A DNA stretch of 64,000 bases from Adhaeribacter radiodurans (GTDB lineage Bacteria > Bacteroidota > Bacteroidia > Cytophagales > Hymenobacteraceae). Shown piece by piece: positions 51,628-60,231 of the stretch (its first letter is position 1; each line of letters starts with the position of its first letter). A program made the translations under genes and the position numbers. The stretch is from positions 682,001-746,000 of the forward strand of contig NZ_CP055153.1 in the NCBI RefSeq assembly GCF_014075995.1, read 5' to 3'. The notes below the pieces were generated by a model that ran no database searches, was not told the DNA's origin, and saw only the letters and a program-made list of their open reading frames with translations.

Positions 51628-51674
51628 AGCGAAAATAAAAGGTTAAATACCTTAAATAATGGAGATTAAAGCAA

Positions 51675-54600
51675 ATGAAAAAGAATAAGAGCCATCGTTT
51701 TAAAACTACCTGTTCGTACTGCGGCGTGGGCTGCGGCATTGTGGTGGAGCAAGACGCAAAAGGTAAAATTCGGGTAGAAGGCGATGCGGAGCATCCGGTA
51801 AACAGAGGCATGCTTTGCTCCAAAGGATTGAATTTGCATTACGTCGTTTCGGACCATTCCGACCGCTTGTTGTATCCCGAAATGCGCTGGGCCAAAAACC
51901 AACCGCGCCAACGGGTAAGTTGGGACACCGCATTAGACCGGGCCGCCGCCGTTTTTAAAACCATTATCGACAAGTACGGATCCGATTCGGTAGGTTTTTA
52001 CGCTTCCGGACAATGCCTCACTGAAGAATACTACATCGTAAACAAACTGGTAAAAGGCTATTTGGGAACGAATAACCTCGATACTAATTCTAGGTTGTGC
52101 ATGAGTTCGGCAGTGGTAGGTTATAAAATGGCCCTCGGCGAAGATGCCGTACCCGCCAGCTACGACGACATTGAACTAGCGGATTGTTTCTTGATTGCCG
52201 GCGCAAATCCGGCCTGGTGCCATCCTATAATTTACCGGCGCCTGGAGCAGCATAAAGAACAGCATCCGGATACGAAAGTAATTGTAGTAGACCCGCGTCG
52301 CACCCAAACCTGCACCTTGGCCGACTTGCATTTGCAAATAAATCCGGGTACCGATATTATTTTGTATCACGCCATTGCCCGTTACCTCATCGAAGAAAAT
52401 TTAATCGATGATGCTTTTGTGCAGAATCATACCGATGGATTTGAAAATTTTAAAAATTTTGTTTTTCAGACCAGTTTGGAAGAAGCGGCTTTTACCTGCG
52501 ATGTGTCGGTTTCGGATATTAAGCTAGCGGCTACTTACATTGGCCAAGCCAACGGTTTTATTTCGATGTGGGCTATGGGCTTGAACCAGAGCGTTATCGG
52601 AGTAGACAAAAATTTAGCTTTATTAAACTTGTCGCTGATAACCGGAAAAATTGGGAGACCAGGTTCCGGACCTTTGTCCTTAACCGGACAACCGAATGCC
52701 ATGGGGGGCCGCGAAGTAGGAGGGATGGCTAACTTGCTATCCGCGCACCGCGATTTAGCAAACCCGGTACATCGGCAGGAAGTAGCGAATTACTGGGGGG
52801 TACCCAGTGTACCCGCTCAGCCCGGCCTCACCGCTACCGAAATGTTTCAGGCTTTGCGCGACGATAAATTAAAAGCCGTCTGGATTATTTGTACCAACCC
52901 TTTGGTAAGTTTACCCGATGCCGGCTTAATTGAGGAAGCTTTGAAAAAAGCGCGCTTTGTGGTGGTACAGGATATTTCGAACAAAGCCGATACCTTGCAG
53001 TACGCTGATTTAGTATTGCCGGCGGCGGGTTGGCTCGAAAAAGAAGGCACCATGACCAACTCGGAACGTCGCATTAGCTACTTAAACAAAGTAGTATCGC
53101 CGCCCGGCGAAGCTTTACCGGATGTAGAGATTCTTTGCCGCTTCGCCAAGAAAATGCAGTTCTCCGGGTTTGATTACAAACGACCCGACGAAATTTACGA
53201 AGAACACGCCCGCCTGACCAAAGGGACTAATATTGATATAAGCGGCTTAAACTATGAAGCCTTACAGGAAAAACGCAGCATTCAATGGCCGGTTCCGGCA
53301 TTGGGTCACGAGGGTACACCCCGCTTGTTTACCGACCAACAGTTTTATACGCCCAATAAACGCGCTAAAATTTTAACGCCGGCTACAATTTATAACCAAT
53401 CGGAGCCAGTGAGTCCGGAGTTCCCGCTTATTTTAACGACCGGCCGGGTACGGGACCAATGGCACACCATGACGCGCACCGGGAAAGTAAATAAACTGAA
53501 GCAGCACTTAGGCAAACCGTTCCTGGAAATTAACCCGCTCGATGCCGCCCTACGCGATATCAATGACGGCGATACCGTGGAAATTGTAAGTCAGCGCGGT
53601 AAAGTTCGGGTAAACGCCGTGGTTACTACCGATATTAAAACCGGGGTAATATTCTTGCCCATGCACTGGGGGAAAATATTAAACCGCGATTTCGGCCGCA
53701 CCAATAACTTAACCAATACCCTCGTCGACCCAAAATCGAAAGAGCCGGATTTTAAATTTTCGGCGGTACAAGTACAAAAATATCAGAAGCCCTTCGAGAA
53801 AATAGTAATTATTGGTGCCGGAGCAGCGGCTTACCGGTTTATCAATACCTATCGGGAGAAAAATCTTACCGACGACATTCACGTGTTTTCGCAGGAGGCT
53901 TTTCCGTTTTACAACCGCGTGTTATTGCCCGAATACCTGAACGGCCACCTGAACTGGGAACAGCTCGAAAAATTTAAAAATGGTGAACTGGCTAAGTTAG
54001 ACGTGTACCTGCACGAGTCAACGGGAATCCGTTCTATTAACCGGGTAGCCAAAACCGTTACCGATACGCACGGCAAAGTACATACCTACGATAAACTAAT
54101 TATTGCCACCGGAAGCCGGGCCTTTGTGCCGAAAGATGTACCCATGGAACTGCCAGGTATTTTTACCATGCGGAACCGAGGCGATGCCGACCGCTTAAAA
54201 ACTTTCCTGAACCACCAGGGCCACGTGGTAATTGTGGGTGGTGGATTGCTAGGTTTAGAACTGGCAGCTTCCCTGCGCGAAATAGATACCCAGGTTTCTA
54301 TTGTGCAACTGAGTTCACGGCTTATGGAGCGGCAACTCGACTTAATTTCCGGCGATTTGCTGCGCGAGCACATCGACGAGATGGACGTAAAAGTTTATTT
54401 CAACGACCAGGTACAAACCATTTTCCCTAATAAAAATGAACCCGGGCTGGTAGTAAATTTAAAAAGCGGTAAAACGGTGCCGTGTAATGCCGTAGTTTAC
54501 GCCGTAGGCACGCGACCTAATGTAGAATTGGCGCTGGACGCCGAAATAGCTTGCGGCCGGGGAATTCAGGTAAACGATTATTTGCAAACTACCACCGATC

Positions 54601-55202
54601 CCGACATTTTTGCCATGGGCGAAGTAGCTGAATTTAAAGGCGTGGTAAACGGAATTACAGCTGCCGCTGAGCAACAAGCCGATGTCGCCGCTCGGTTCCT
54701 GGCCGGTGATTTTAGTAGCTATTATTCCGGCTCTATTTTTATGAATATTTTAAAATTAGCCGATCTGGATTTGTGTTCTTTAGGGCTGGTAGAAGTGCCG
54801 GATAACAGTCCGGATTACGAAGAAGTAATATTCACCGATAAAGCCAAGCGCTATTACAAAAAATGCATTATTCATCAGGATAAGCTAGTTGGGGCTATTT
54901 TGATGGGCGATAAAAGCGAATTTGCCGAGTTTAAAACCCTCATCGAAAATAAAATTGAATTATCGGAGAAGCGCATGGAACTGCTTCGGTCGGGTAAGCC
55001 GATTGCGCCGGTAATGGGTAAACTGGTGTGCTCCTGCAACAACGTAGGTGAAGGAAACTTAACCGCTATGGTAAAAGGCGGCTGCACCGATTTCCGGCAA
55101 CTATGTCAGCAATCCGGTGCGGGTCTGGGCTGTGGGTCCTGCAAACCCGAAGTAAAAGCTATCCTGGAACGAGCTCTACCATCTGAGCCTATTTCGGTGT
55201 GA
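51675..55202 (+). CDS. Assimilatory nitrate reductase fused to NirB-like flavoprotein and BFD domain
   Basis: A 1175-residue cytoplasmic fusion that should reduce nitrate to nitrite with NAD(P)H in one chain. Part 1 (about 1-700) is the bis-MGD catalytic subunit of the NasA/NasC/NarB type: [4Fe-4S] ligands Cys13, Cys16, Cys20 and Cys48 (TCSYCGVGCG, MLCSKG), the molybdenum ligand Cys142 in NSRLCMSSAV, and the C-terminal molybdopterin-binding segment near TTGRVRDQWHTMTRTGK. Part 2 (about 707-1080) is an FAD/NAD oxidoreductase (KIVIIGAGAAAYRF, VVIVGGGLLGLELAASL, YAVGTRPN) resembling the reductase part of NirB. Part 3 (about 1115-1165) is a BFD [2Fe-2S] domain (LVCSCNNVGEG, GLGCGSCKPE). All predicted centres look intact, so no separate electron-donor subunit may be needed. 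Confidence 0.93.
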   Translation: MKKNKSHRFKTTCSYCGVGCGIVVEQDAKGKIRVEGDAEHPVNRGMLCSKGLNLHYVVSDHSDRLLYPEMRWAKNQPRQRVSWDTALDRAAAVFKTIIDKYGSDSVGFYASGQCLTEEYYIVNKLVKGYLGTNNLDTNSRLCMSSAVVGYKMALGEDAVPASYDDIELADCFLIAGANPAWCHPIIYRRLEQHKEQHPDTKVIVVDPRRTQTCTLADLHLQINPGTDIILYHAIARYLIEENLIDDAFVQNHTDGFENFKNFVFQTSLEEAAFTCDVSVSDIKLAATYIGQANGFISMWAMGLNQSVIGVDKNLALLNLSLITGKIGRPGSGPLSLTGQPNAMGGREVGGMANLLSAHRDLANPVHRQEVANYWGVPSVPAQPGLTATEMFQALRDDKLKAVWIICTNPLVSLPDAGLIEEALKKARFVVVQDISNKADTLQYADLVLPAAGWLEKEGTMTNSERRISYLNKVVSPPGEALPDVEILCRFAKKMQFSGFDYKRPDEIYEEHARLTKGTNIDISGLNYEALQEKRSIQWPVPALGHEGTPRLFTDQQFYTPNKRAKILTPATIYNQSEPVSPEFPLILTTGRVRDQWHTMTRTGKVNKLKQHLGKPFLEINPLDAALRDINDGDTVEIVSQRGKVRVNAVVTTDIKTGVIFLPMHWGKILNRDFGRTNNLTNTLVDPKSKEPDFKFSAVQVQKYQKPFEKIVIIGAGAAAYRFINTYREKNLTDDIHVFSQEAFPFYNRVLLPEYLNGHLNWEQLEKFKNGELAKLDVYLHESTGIRSINRVAKTVTDTHGKVHTYDKLIIATGSRAFVPKDVPMELPGIFTMRNRGDADRLKTFLNHQGHVVIVGGGLLGLELAASLREIDTQVSIVQLSSRLMERQLDLISGDLLREHIDEMDVKVYFNDQVQTIFPNKNEPGLVVNLKSGKTVPCNAVVYAVGTRPNVELALDAEIACGRGIQVNDYLQTTTDPDIFAMGEVAEFKGVVNGITAAAEQQADVAARFLAGDFSSYYSGSIFMNILKLADLDLCSLGLVEVPDNSPDYEEVIFTDKAKRYYKKCIIHQDKLVGAILMGDKSEFAEFKTLIENKIELSEKRMELLRSGKPIAPVMGKLVCSCNNVGEGNLTAMVKGGCTDFRQLCQQSGAGLGCGSCKPEVKAILERALPSEPISV

Positions 55203-55247
55203 TTTTTTAAAATTTTGGTGGCTAAGATGGCCAGTTGCTGGTTCCTA

Positions 55248-55398
55248 TTGCTGGCGCGAGCGTCTTCGCTCGTGTCTACTATCTGGTAGGCCTCTGGCCG
55301 GGTGAACGGTTAAACTTGAATTAGTAGTAAACAACACATAAGGTTACTACCGGCCAGAGGCCGGACGATGATCATCACGAGCGAGGACGCTCGCGATA
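55248..55398. repeat. Dispersed palindromic repeat, copy 2
   Basis: A 151-base element matching copy 1 at 48118-48266: TTGCTGGCGCGAGCGTC at the start, GTAGGCCTCTGGCCGGGTGAAC inside, CCGGCCAGAGGCCGGACGAT and TCATCACGAGCGAGGACGC at the end. The orientation is the same as copy 1. Only the central 40-50 bases differ. It occupies much of the 333-base gap between the nitrate reductase gene and the rubredoxin-domain gene. Confidence 0.88.
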
Positions 55399-55436
55399 TA
55401 AATAGAAAATAGAAATGAGAATGGAGAAAAGAAGAA

Positions 55437-55533
55437 TCGTTGGATCACTATCCTTTCAACTTTTAAACCTTCAAACCTTCCAACTTTCCAACCAAAACAA
55501 CTTGTAACCTGAAACTTGCAACTTGCAACCAAA
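55437..55533 (+). repeat. Low-complexity C/A/T-rich leader of short direct repeats
   Basis: This leader is built of degenerate repeats of the type AACTTTYCAACC and AACTTGCAACC, ending in GAAACTTGCAACTTGCAACC a few bases before the ATG at 55536. A very similar stretch precedes the moaC start (60232-60318). It has almost no G on this strand, so the transcript would be unstructured. Its role is unknown. Confidence 0.6.
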
Positions 55534-55535
55534 AT

Positions 55536-56993
55536 ATGGAAAAAAGAGATTTAGTGCGGGTATTTGCGCGGGGTGGAGTAGTGTCGCCGGGAGATTTAAA
55601 GCAGATCTTGACGACCGCCAATGAGTTTGGGAACGAGGTTATTCATTTTGGGTCACGGCAGGATATTTTGTTTCCGGTAAGTATTCGCAGCAAAACTATT
55701 CTGGATAGTACTTTTCAGGACATTCGCACGGATTATGACTTTGGCGGCAAGCATTACGAAAATATAGTTAGCTCGTACGTAGCCGCTGATATTTTACCCG
55801 CTACCAGTTGGCTGCACTCCGATACCTATTTGTATATTCTGGATGATTTTGATAAGTATCGGCCTCAACTAAAAGTAAATATTGCTGATCCCCGGCAAAC
55901 GTTGGTGCCGTTGTTTACCGGAAATTTAAATTTTGTGGCTTCCAAGCAGGAAAATTACTGGTACTTGTATCTGAGTTTACCCGAGTACAACAATAAATTA
56001 GTTTGCTGGCCGGCCTTAATTTATACGTTTGATGTGGTGCGTACGGTTAAGGCTCTGGAAGCAGTTTACCAGGATCAACCTAATCTACCCATTACCGGTT
56101 TGTACGACCAAACCAACGCCAGCATAAAGGCAAATAACCGGCCTTTGCAAAGTGAACTGGAATTGCCAACTGTCCCTTTCCCAACCTACGAAGGCATGAA
56201 CAAAATGGCCGGGGATAAATACTGGCTGGGATTGTACTGGCGTAATAACCAATACACCATTAGTTTTTTGCAGGCGCTTTGCGATTTATGCGTGCAAACC
56301 AATATTGGTAAAATCAGCATTACGCCCTGGAAATCATTTATTATCAAGGGTATTGCCGAACGCGATAAGATTAAATTTGAAAAACTGCTGGGTAAATTCG
56401 GGATAAACATGCGGCATTCATCGTTGGAATTAAACTGGCACTTGCCGGTGCTCGACGAAGAAGCTTTGCAGTTAAAGCGTTACCTGGTACGCACCTTCGA
56501 CCAGAACGACATCAGCACCGAAGGTTTAACTTTCGCGATTAAAACGGTGCCCATGAGTTTGTTTACATCCATGGTAATCGAAAAAAAACCAGCTTCGAAA
56601 TATTCCGATAAGTACGAACTGCTGCCGACTTACAATGTGCTGTACTGCCGCGATTTCAACCCAAACAAACGCGATTACCAGACTTACGCCAAAGATGTGT
56701 TGCAGGAAGACCTGGCACCCTTGCTCATGGAATTAAGCCGCCTGTACTACGAACAATTAGATTACGAGCCCGAAGTAAAAATCAGTAAACCGGCTGTAGA
56801 GCAAAAATCGTTGCACCCGGTTTACCAATGTTCGCATTGCTTAACGGTTTACGACCAAGCTTTCGGCGATGAAAGTGCAGGTATTTCGGCCGGGGTAACT
56901 TTTGAAGAGCTGCCCCAAACCTACGCTTGTTCGCTGTGCGAAGCGCCTAAAAAAGAGTTTGTAAAGCTACATTTAGAGAAGGCGTCGCATTAA
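55536..56993 (+). CDS. Nitrite/sulfite-reductase-like protein with C-terminal rubredoxin domain
   Basis: A 485-residue cytoplasmic protein. Residues 1-60 (RVFARGGVVSPGDLKQILTT, VIHFGSRQDILFPV) and about 205-320 (WLGLYWRNNQYTISF, IGKISITPWKSFIIKGI) look like the two ferredoxin-like halves of nitrite/sulfite reductases, but the Cys-x5-Cys and Cys-x3-Cys sirohaem/[4Fe-4S] motif is absent. The last 55 residues are a rubredoxin domain with ligand pairs CSHC and CSLC. Proteins of this type occur beside Bacteroidetes nitrate genes. A role as electron carrier to nitrate or nitrite reductase is plausible, and the reductase scaffold may serve as docking domain; the function is not established. The start is fixed by the ATG after the C/A/T-rich leader. 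Confidence 0.8.
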   Translation: MEKRDLVRVFARGGVVSPGDLKQILTTANEFGNEVIHFGSRQDILFPVSIRSKTILDSTFQDIRTDYDFGGKHYENIVSSYVAADILPATSWLHSDTYLYILDDFDKYRPQLKVNIADPRQTLVPLFTGNLNFVASKQENYWYLYLSLPEYNNKLVCWPALIYTFDVVRTVKALEAVYQDQPNLPITGLYDQTNASIKANNRPLQSELELPTVPFPTYEGMNKMAGDKYWLGLYWRNNQYTISFLQALCDLCVQTNIGKISITPWKSFIIKGIAERDKIKFEKLLGKFGINMRHSSLELNWHLPVLDEEALQLKRYLVRTFDQNDISTEGLTFAIKTVPMSLFTSMVIEKKPASKYSDKYELLPTYNVLYCRDFNPNKRDYQTYAKDVLQEDLAPLLMELSRLYYEQLDYEPEVKISKPAVEQKSLHPVYQCSHCLTVYDQAFGDESAGISAGVTFEELPQTYACSLCEAPKKEFVKLHLEKASH

Positions 56994-57116
56994 AAATTTA
57001 AAAATTTCTTCCCTATTTAATAAAAGGCTACCCTGATTTTAAAAATTGTTGGTATAAGATAAACTGTAAAATCCTGATCAAAGCTTGTCTGGATTATCTA
57101 GTACTTAGCGCAAACA

Positions 57117-57149
57117 TTGTTTCTTATAATTATTAATGCGGTACTTTTG
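57117..57149 (+). promoter_or_regulatory. Candidate Bacteroidetes sigma-70 promoter for moeA
   Basis: TACTTTTG at 57142-57149 matches the Bacteroidetes -7 consensus TAnnTTTG exactly, with TTG at 57117-57119, 22 bases upstream, as the -33 element. Transcription would start near 57155-57160, giving a leader of about 75 bases before the moeA ATG. This suggests that the molybdenum cofactor genes begin a new transcription unit. Confidence 0.5.
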
Positions 57150-57231
57150 CGGTTGATCGTAAAAAGGTTGAAAAGGGTAAACTTCTAAATTTCGCCGAAA
57201 TTTGTGTAAGTTAGAGGCTTTTTAATTTATT

Positions 57232-58443
57232 ATGATAACAGTAGAAGAAGCTTTTGCCCGAATCAATGCTAACAAAGTGGAGCTGCCTGTTACGGAGGTG
57301 AGCTTAGCGGAAGCCGTTGGAAAAGTATTACGCGAACCTATTTACGCCGATCGGGATTTTCCTCCTTTCCACCGCGTAACTATGGATGGCATTGCGATCC
57401 GGTACGAGGCATACCAAGCTGGGGAAGATACTTTCCCGATAGAAGGTCTGCAATTAGCCGGGGCACCTGCCCAAACCTTAACGAACAAAGACGGGTGTCT
57501 GGAAGTAATGACGGGGGCCATCTTGCCCCGCCATACCGACACCGTAATCCGCTACGAAGATGTAACCATTACCGAACGGCGAGGTAAACGCTATGCGCAT
57601 ATTCTGGCTGCCCCTAAAATGCGCCTGCAGAATGTACACCAGCAAGGTTCCGACCGACGCGCTACTGATTTACTAATATCGGAAGGTACCCTACTTTCTC
57701 CTGCTGAAATAGCGGTGGCAGCTACTATTGGTAAATCCAGTTTAAAAGTCACGCAAGCGCCCCGGGTGGCCATTATCTCTACTGGTGATGAGCTGGTAGA
57801 AGTTACCCAGACTCCTTTACCGCACCAGATTCGGAAATCAAATAGCTACATGTTGCAGGCAGCTATGCGCGAACAAAACGTGTTAGCTGATGTTTTTCAT
57901 TTAATAGATGATAAGGCCTTATTATTAAGCGAACTCCAGGAAAAATTAAAAAAATACGACGTGCTGGTGTTAAGCGGGGGCGTTAGTAAAGGCAAAGCCG
58001 ATTTTATTCCGGAGGTGTTACAGGAATTAGGCGTGCAACAGCTTTTCCACGAAGTAGCCCAACGTCCCGGAAAACCATTCTGGTTTGGGAAACATGCGGC
58101 TGGTCCGGTGGTTTTTGCGTTGCCGGGTAATCCGGTTTCTACGTTTGTTTGTTATTATAAATATATCCAACCTTGGTTGCGGTCTGTTTTGGGTGCCGCG
58201 CCAACGTGGTCGCTGCAAGCGCATTTAACCACCGAAGTTACATTCAACCCCAAGCTTACTTATTTTTTACCGGTGAAACTATTCGTGGCATCCACCGGAA
58301 TCTGGCGGGCTCAACCGGTTACTATTGGCGGCTCCGGCGATTTTGCGGGCTTACTAACCGCCGATGGGTTTTTAGAACTGCCGCCGGATCAAATCAAGTT
58401 TTCGGCGGGTGACACCTTCCCGTTTATAGGGTTCAGACGGTAG
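57232..58443 (+). CDS. moeA: Molybdopterin molybdenumtransferase MoeA
   Basis: A 403-residue enzyme that inserts molybdate into adenylylated molybdopterin. Motifs in order: N-terminal FPPFHRVTMDGIAIRY (the mobile PPFxRxxMDG motif), ITGAILP-type strand (here VMTGAILPRHTDTVIRYEDV), the MoCF-binding strand VAIISTGDELVEV, the SGGVSKGKADFIPEVL motif, and FALPGNPVSTFVCYY. Length and domain order are standard for single MoeA. It supplies cofactor for the nitrate reductase upstream. A 187-base gap follows before the Nif3-like gene. Confidence 0.95.
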   Translation: MITVEEAFARINANKVELPVTEVSLAEAVGKVLREPIYADRDFPPFHRVTMDGIAIRYEAYQAGEDTFPIEGLQLAGAPAQTLTNKDGCLEVMTGAILPRHTDTVIRYEDVTITERRGKRYAHILAAPKMRLQNVHQQGSDRRATDLLISEGTLLSPAEIAVAATIGKSSLKVTQAPRVAIISTGDELVEVTQTPLPHQIRKSNSYMLQAAMREQNVLADVFHLIDDKALLLSELQEKLKKYDVLVLSGGVSKGKADFIPEVLQELGVQQLFHEVAQRPGKPFWFGKHAAGPVVFALPGNPVSTFVCYYKYIQPWLRSVLGAAPTWSLQAHLTTEVTFNPKLTYFLPVKLFVASTGIWRAQPVTIGGSGDFAGLLTADGFLELPPDQIKFSAGDTFPFIGFRR

Positions 58444-58630
58444 TTGTTTGAATTTTTTAAAAATTCTATTTTTTGTAGGCATAACGGTAAATAGAGGAAG
58501 TAGAGTTACTTATATTACTACTCTTTCGGATTAAATAAATTTAAAAAATGGGATTAGGAATGTCTCTAAATCTAGAATTTAATAGTTAAAATGCAGTATT
58601 GTTTTATGCTTCCAATCTGTTAAAAAATAG

Positions 58631-59569
58631 ATGAACCTACCGAAAAATAACTCCAGCTTTTTAACCAGTGTTACCGATAGAAGAGCCTTCATAAATGCGT
58701 TAACTAAAGCCGTCGGGGCTTCGGTATTGTTGACCAGTCCGTTTGTGTCTCAGGCGGAAAATTCAAATTATCCGCAGCAATCGTATACGGTAAAGCAAAT
58801 TATTGACTTGTTTCTGAAGGAAATACCGGAAGCCCCTTTTGATAAAACCGTAGATACTTTAAAATCAGGTAGTGCTGATACAAAGGTCACCGGCATAATT
58901 ACTACGATGTTTGCTACCATAGAAGTTATCCGGAAAGCCATTGACTTAAAAGCTAACTTTATAATTGCGCATGAACCTACTTTTTATAGCCACCAGGATG
59001 ATACGGATTGGCTACAAAAAGACGAGGTTTACCAGTACAAAGCTAATTTGCTAAAACAGCATAATATTGCCGTTTGGCGCAACCACGATTACCTGCACAC
59101 CCACAAACCCGATGGTGTAATGGCTGGGCTGATTGCTGCTTTGGGTTGGCAAAAATACGTGCAGCCGGAAACCCAAGCCCGTTTTGTTTTGCCGGCCACT
59201 TCTTTTAAAGACTTAGTCGCGCATGTGAAATCAAAATTAAACATCCAGATGGTGCGCTACATGGGAGAACCTACGCAATCCTGCCGGAAAGTTTTACTTT
59301 TGCCCGGTGCATCCGGAGCCAAAAGACACATAGCGGAAATTGAAAAGGAGAAGCCCGATGTAGTGCTGGTGGGGGAAGCTCAGGAATGGGAAACGGTAGA
59401 ATACGTGCGGGATGCTCAAGCCAAAGGCGATAAGCTGTCGTTGGTATTACTGGGTCATGCGGTGAGCGAAGAGCCCGGAGCCGAATGGATGGCTTCGTGG
59501 CTCAAAGCAAAGGTGCCCGGCTTGAAAGTAACGCATGTGGCATCTCGGAACCCGCTGTCATTTATGTAA
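58631..59569 (+). CDS. Nif3-like dinuclear metal-centre protein with Tat-type export signal
   Basis: A 312-residue protein of the Nif3 / GTP cyclohydrolase I type 2-like family: VTGIITTMFATIEVIRKAID, then the metal-ligand segments FIIAHEPTFYSH and VWRNHDYLHTHKPDGV, and the late VLVGEAQEWETVEYVRDA and VLLGHAVSEEPGAEWM. Unusually, it starts with DRRAFINALTKAVGASVLLT, which has the twin-arginine pattern RRxFI followed by a hydrophobic stretch and an AxA-like cleavage region near FVSQAE. Most Nif3 proteins are cytoplasmic. Its role here is not known; its place among cofactor genes may be accidental. A terminator hairpin follows. Confidence 0.83.
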   Translation: MNLPKNNSSFLTSVTDRRAFINALTKAVGASVLLTSPFVSQAENSNYPQQSYTVKQIIDLFLKEIPEAPFDKTVDTLKSGSADTKVTGIITTMFATIEVIRKAIDLKANFIIAHEPTFYSHQDDTDWLQKDEVYQYKANLLKQHNIAVWRNHDYLHTHKPDGVMAGLIAALGWQKYVQPETQARFVLPATSFKDLVAHVKSKLNIQMVRYMGEPTQSCRKVLLLPGASGAKRHIAEIEKEKPDVVLVGEAQEWETVEYVRDAQAKGDKLSLVLLGHAVSEEPGAEWMASWLKAKVPGLKVTHVASRNPLSFM

Positions 59570-59603
59570 AATTTTAAAAATTTGGTGTGGATGAAGATTT
59601 TAC

Positions 59604-59637
59604 TGGAGCCAGTCGGTAGACTGGCTTTTGTCTTTTA
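59604..59637 (+). terminator. Intrinsic terminator after the Nif3-like gene
   Basis: GCCAGTC (59608-59614) and GACTGGC (59619-59625) form a 7-bp stem with the loop GGTA, followed directly by TTTTGTCTTTT. This is a normal intrinsic terminator 35 bases after the stop codon. Confidence 0.75.
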
Positions 59638-59728
59638 GTAGGAGTGAAGTTGCGCTGAACACTTGCGCTCCTATCCAACTATAAGTATAAACTTACGGAA
59701 GGAGAAAAGATTTTACACAACACGTTAT

Positions 59729-60052
59729 TTAATGTTTACAATCTAAATCTTTTTCCACTACAATTCTCAGCTGTTTTTCATTACCTAAGTCAATTAGATC
59801 ATCAAAGCCAATTAAATCTGTATCTACCCATTTTTGCGCCATTGTCTCAGGAATAGAAACAACAATGGTGTTGTGGTTAAATTGAACGCTAACTTCTTTA
59901 TCAGAAGTTTGTTGTAAAAGATAACGCAAAGCATTGGTTTTGTCGGGACTGAAGGAAATCGTTTCTTCTATCTGACCTGCATCGGCAAATTGAGTAACTT
60001 CGGCTTCGGAGAGGCGCAAACGCAAACTGTTTCCCTGGATTCTGAGTTTCAT
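59729..60052 (-). CDS. Small conserved protein of the molybdenum cofactor locus (DUF7009-like)
   Basis: A 107-residue protein beginning MKLRIQGNSLRLRLSEAEV, with alternating beta-type segments (TNALRYLLQQTSDKEVSVQF, NTIVVSIPETMAQKWV) and ending KQLRIVVEKDLDCKH. It has no signal peptide, no membrane segment and a single Cys near the C-terminus. I recall similar small proteins next to moa genes in Bacteroidetes, but no function is known to me. It is on the minus strand, facing the Nif3-like gene and divergent from moaC. Confidence 0.72.
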   Translation of the reverse strand: MKLRIQGNSLRLRLSEAEVTQFADAGQIEETISFSPDKTNALRYLLQQTSDKEVSVQFNHNTIVVSIPETMAQKWVDTDLIGFDDLIDLGNEKQLRIVVEKDLDCKH

Positions 60053-60231
60053 AGTTATTTAGTTTATGGTCGAGAGTCGATGTTCATAGACCATAGCTTA
60101 ATTTTTTAAATTTTTGTAATTTGAAGTTTATAGTTAACCAAATACGAAAAGAACTAGAGTTCTACTTTTAGGCTATCAATAAAATTCATTAAGCCCTCTT
60201 TTCGCAAACGCTAGAGGTATTACTTAAAACC

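Noticed and set aside
59638-59690. Imperfect repeat AGGAGTGAAGTTGCGC ... ACTTGCGCTCCT after the terminator as another repeat element
   Set aside because: The arms match poorly and no second copy was seen in the window, so I do not call it.
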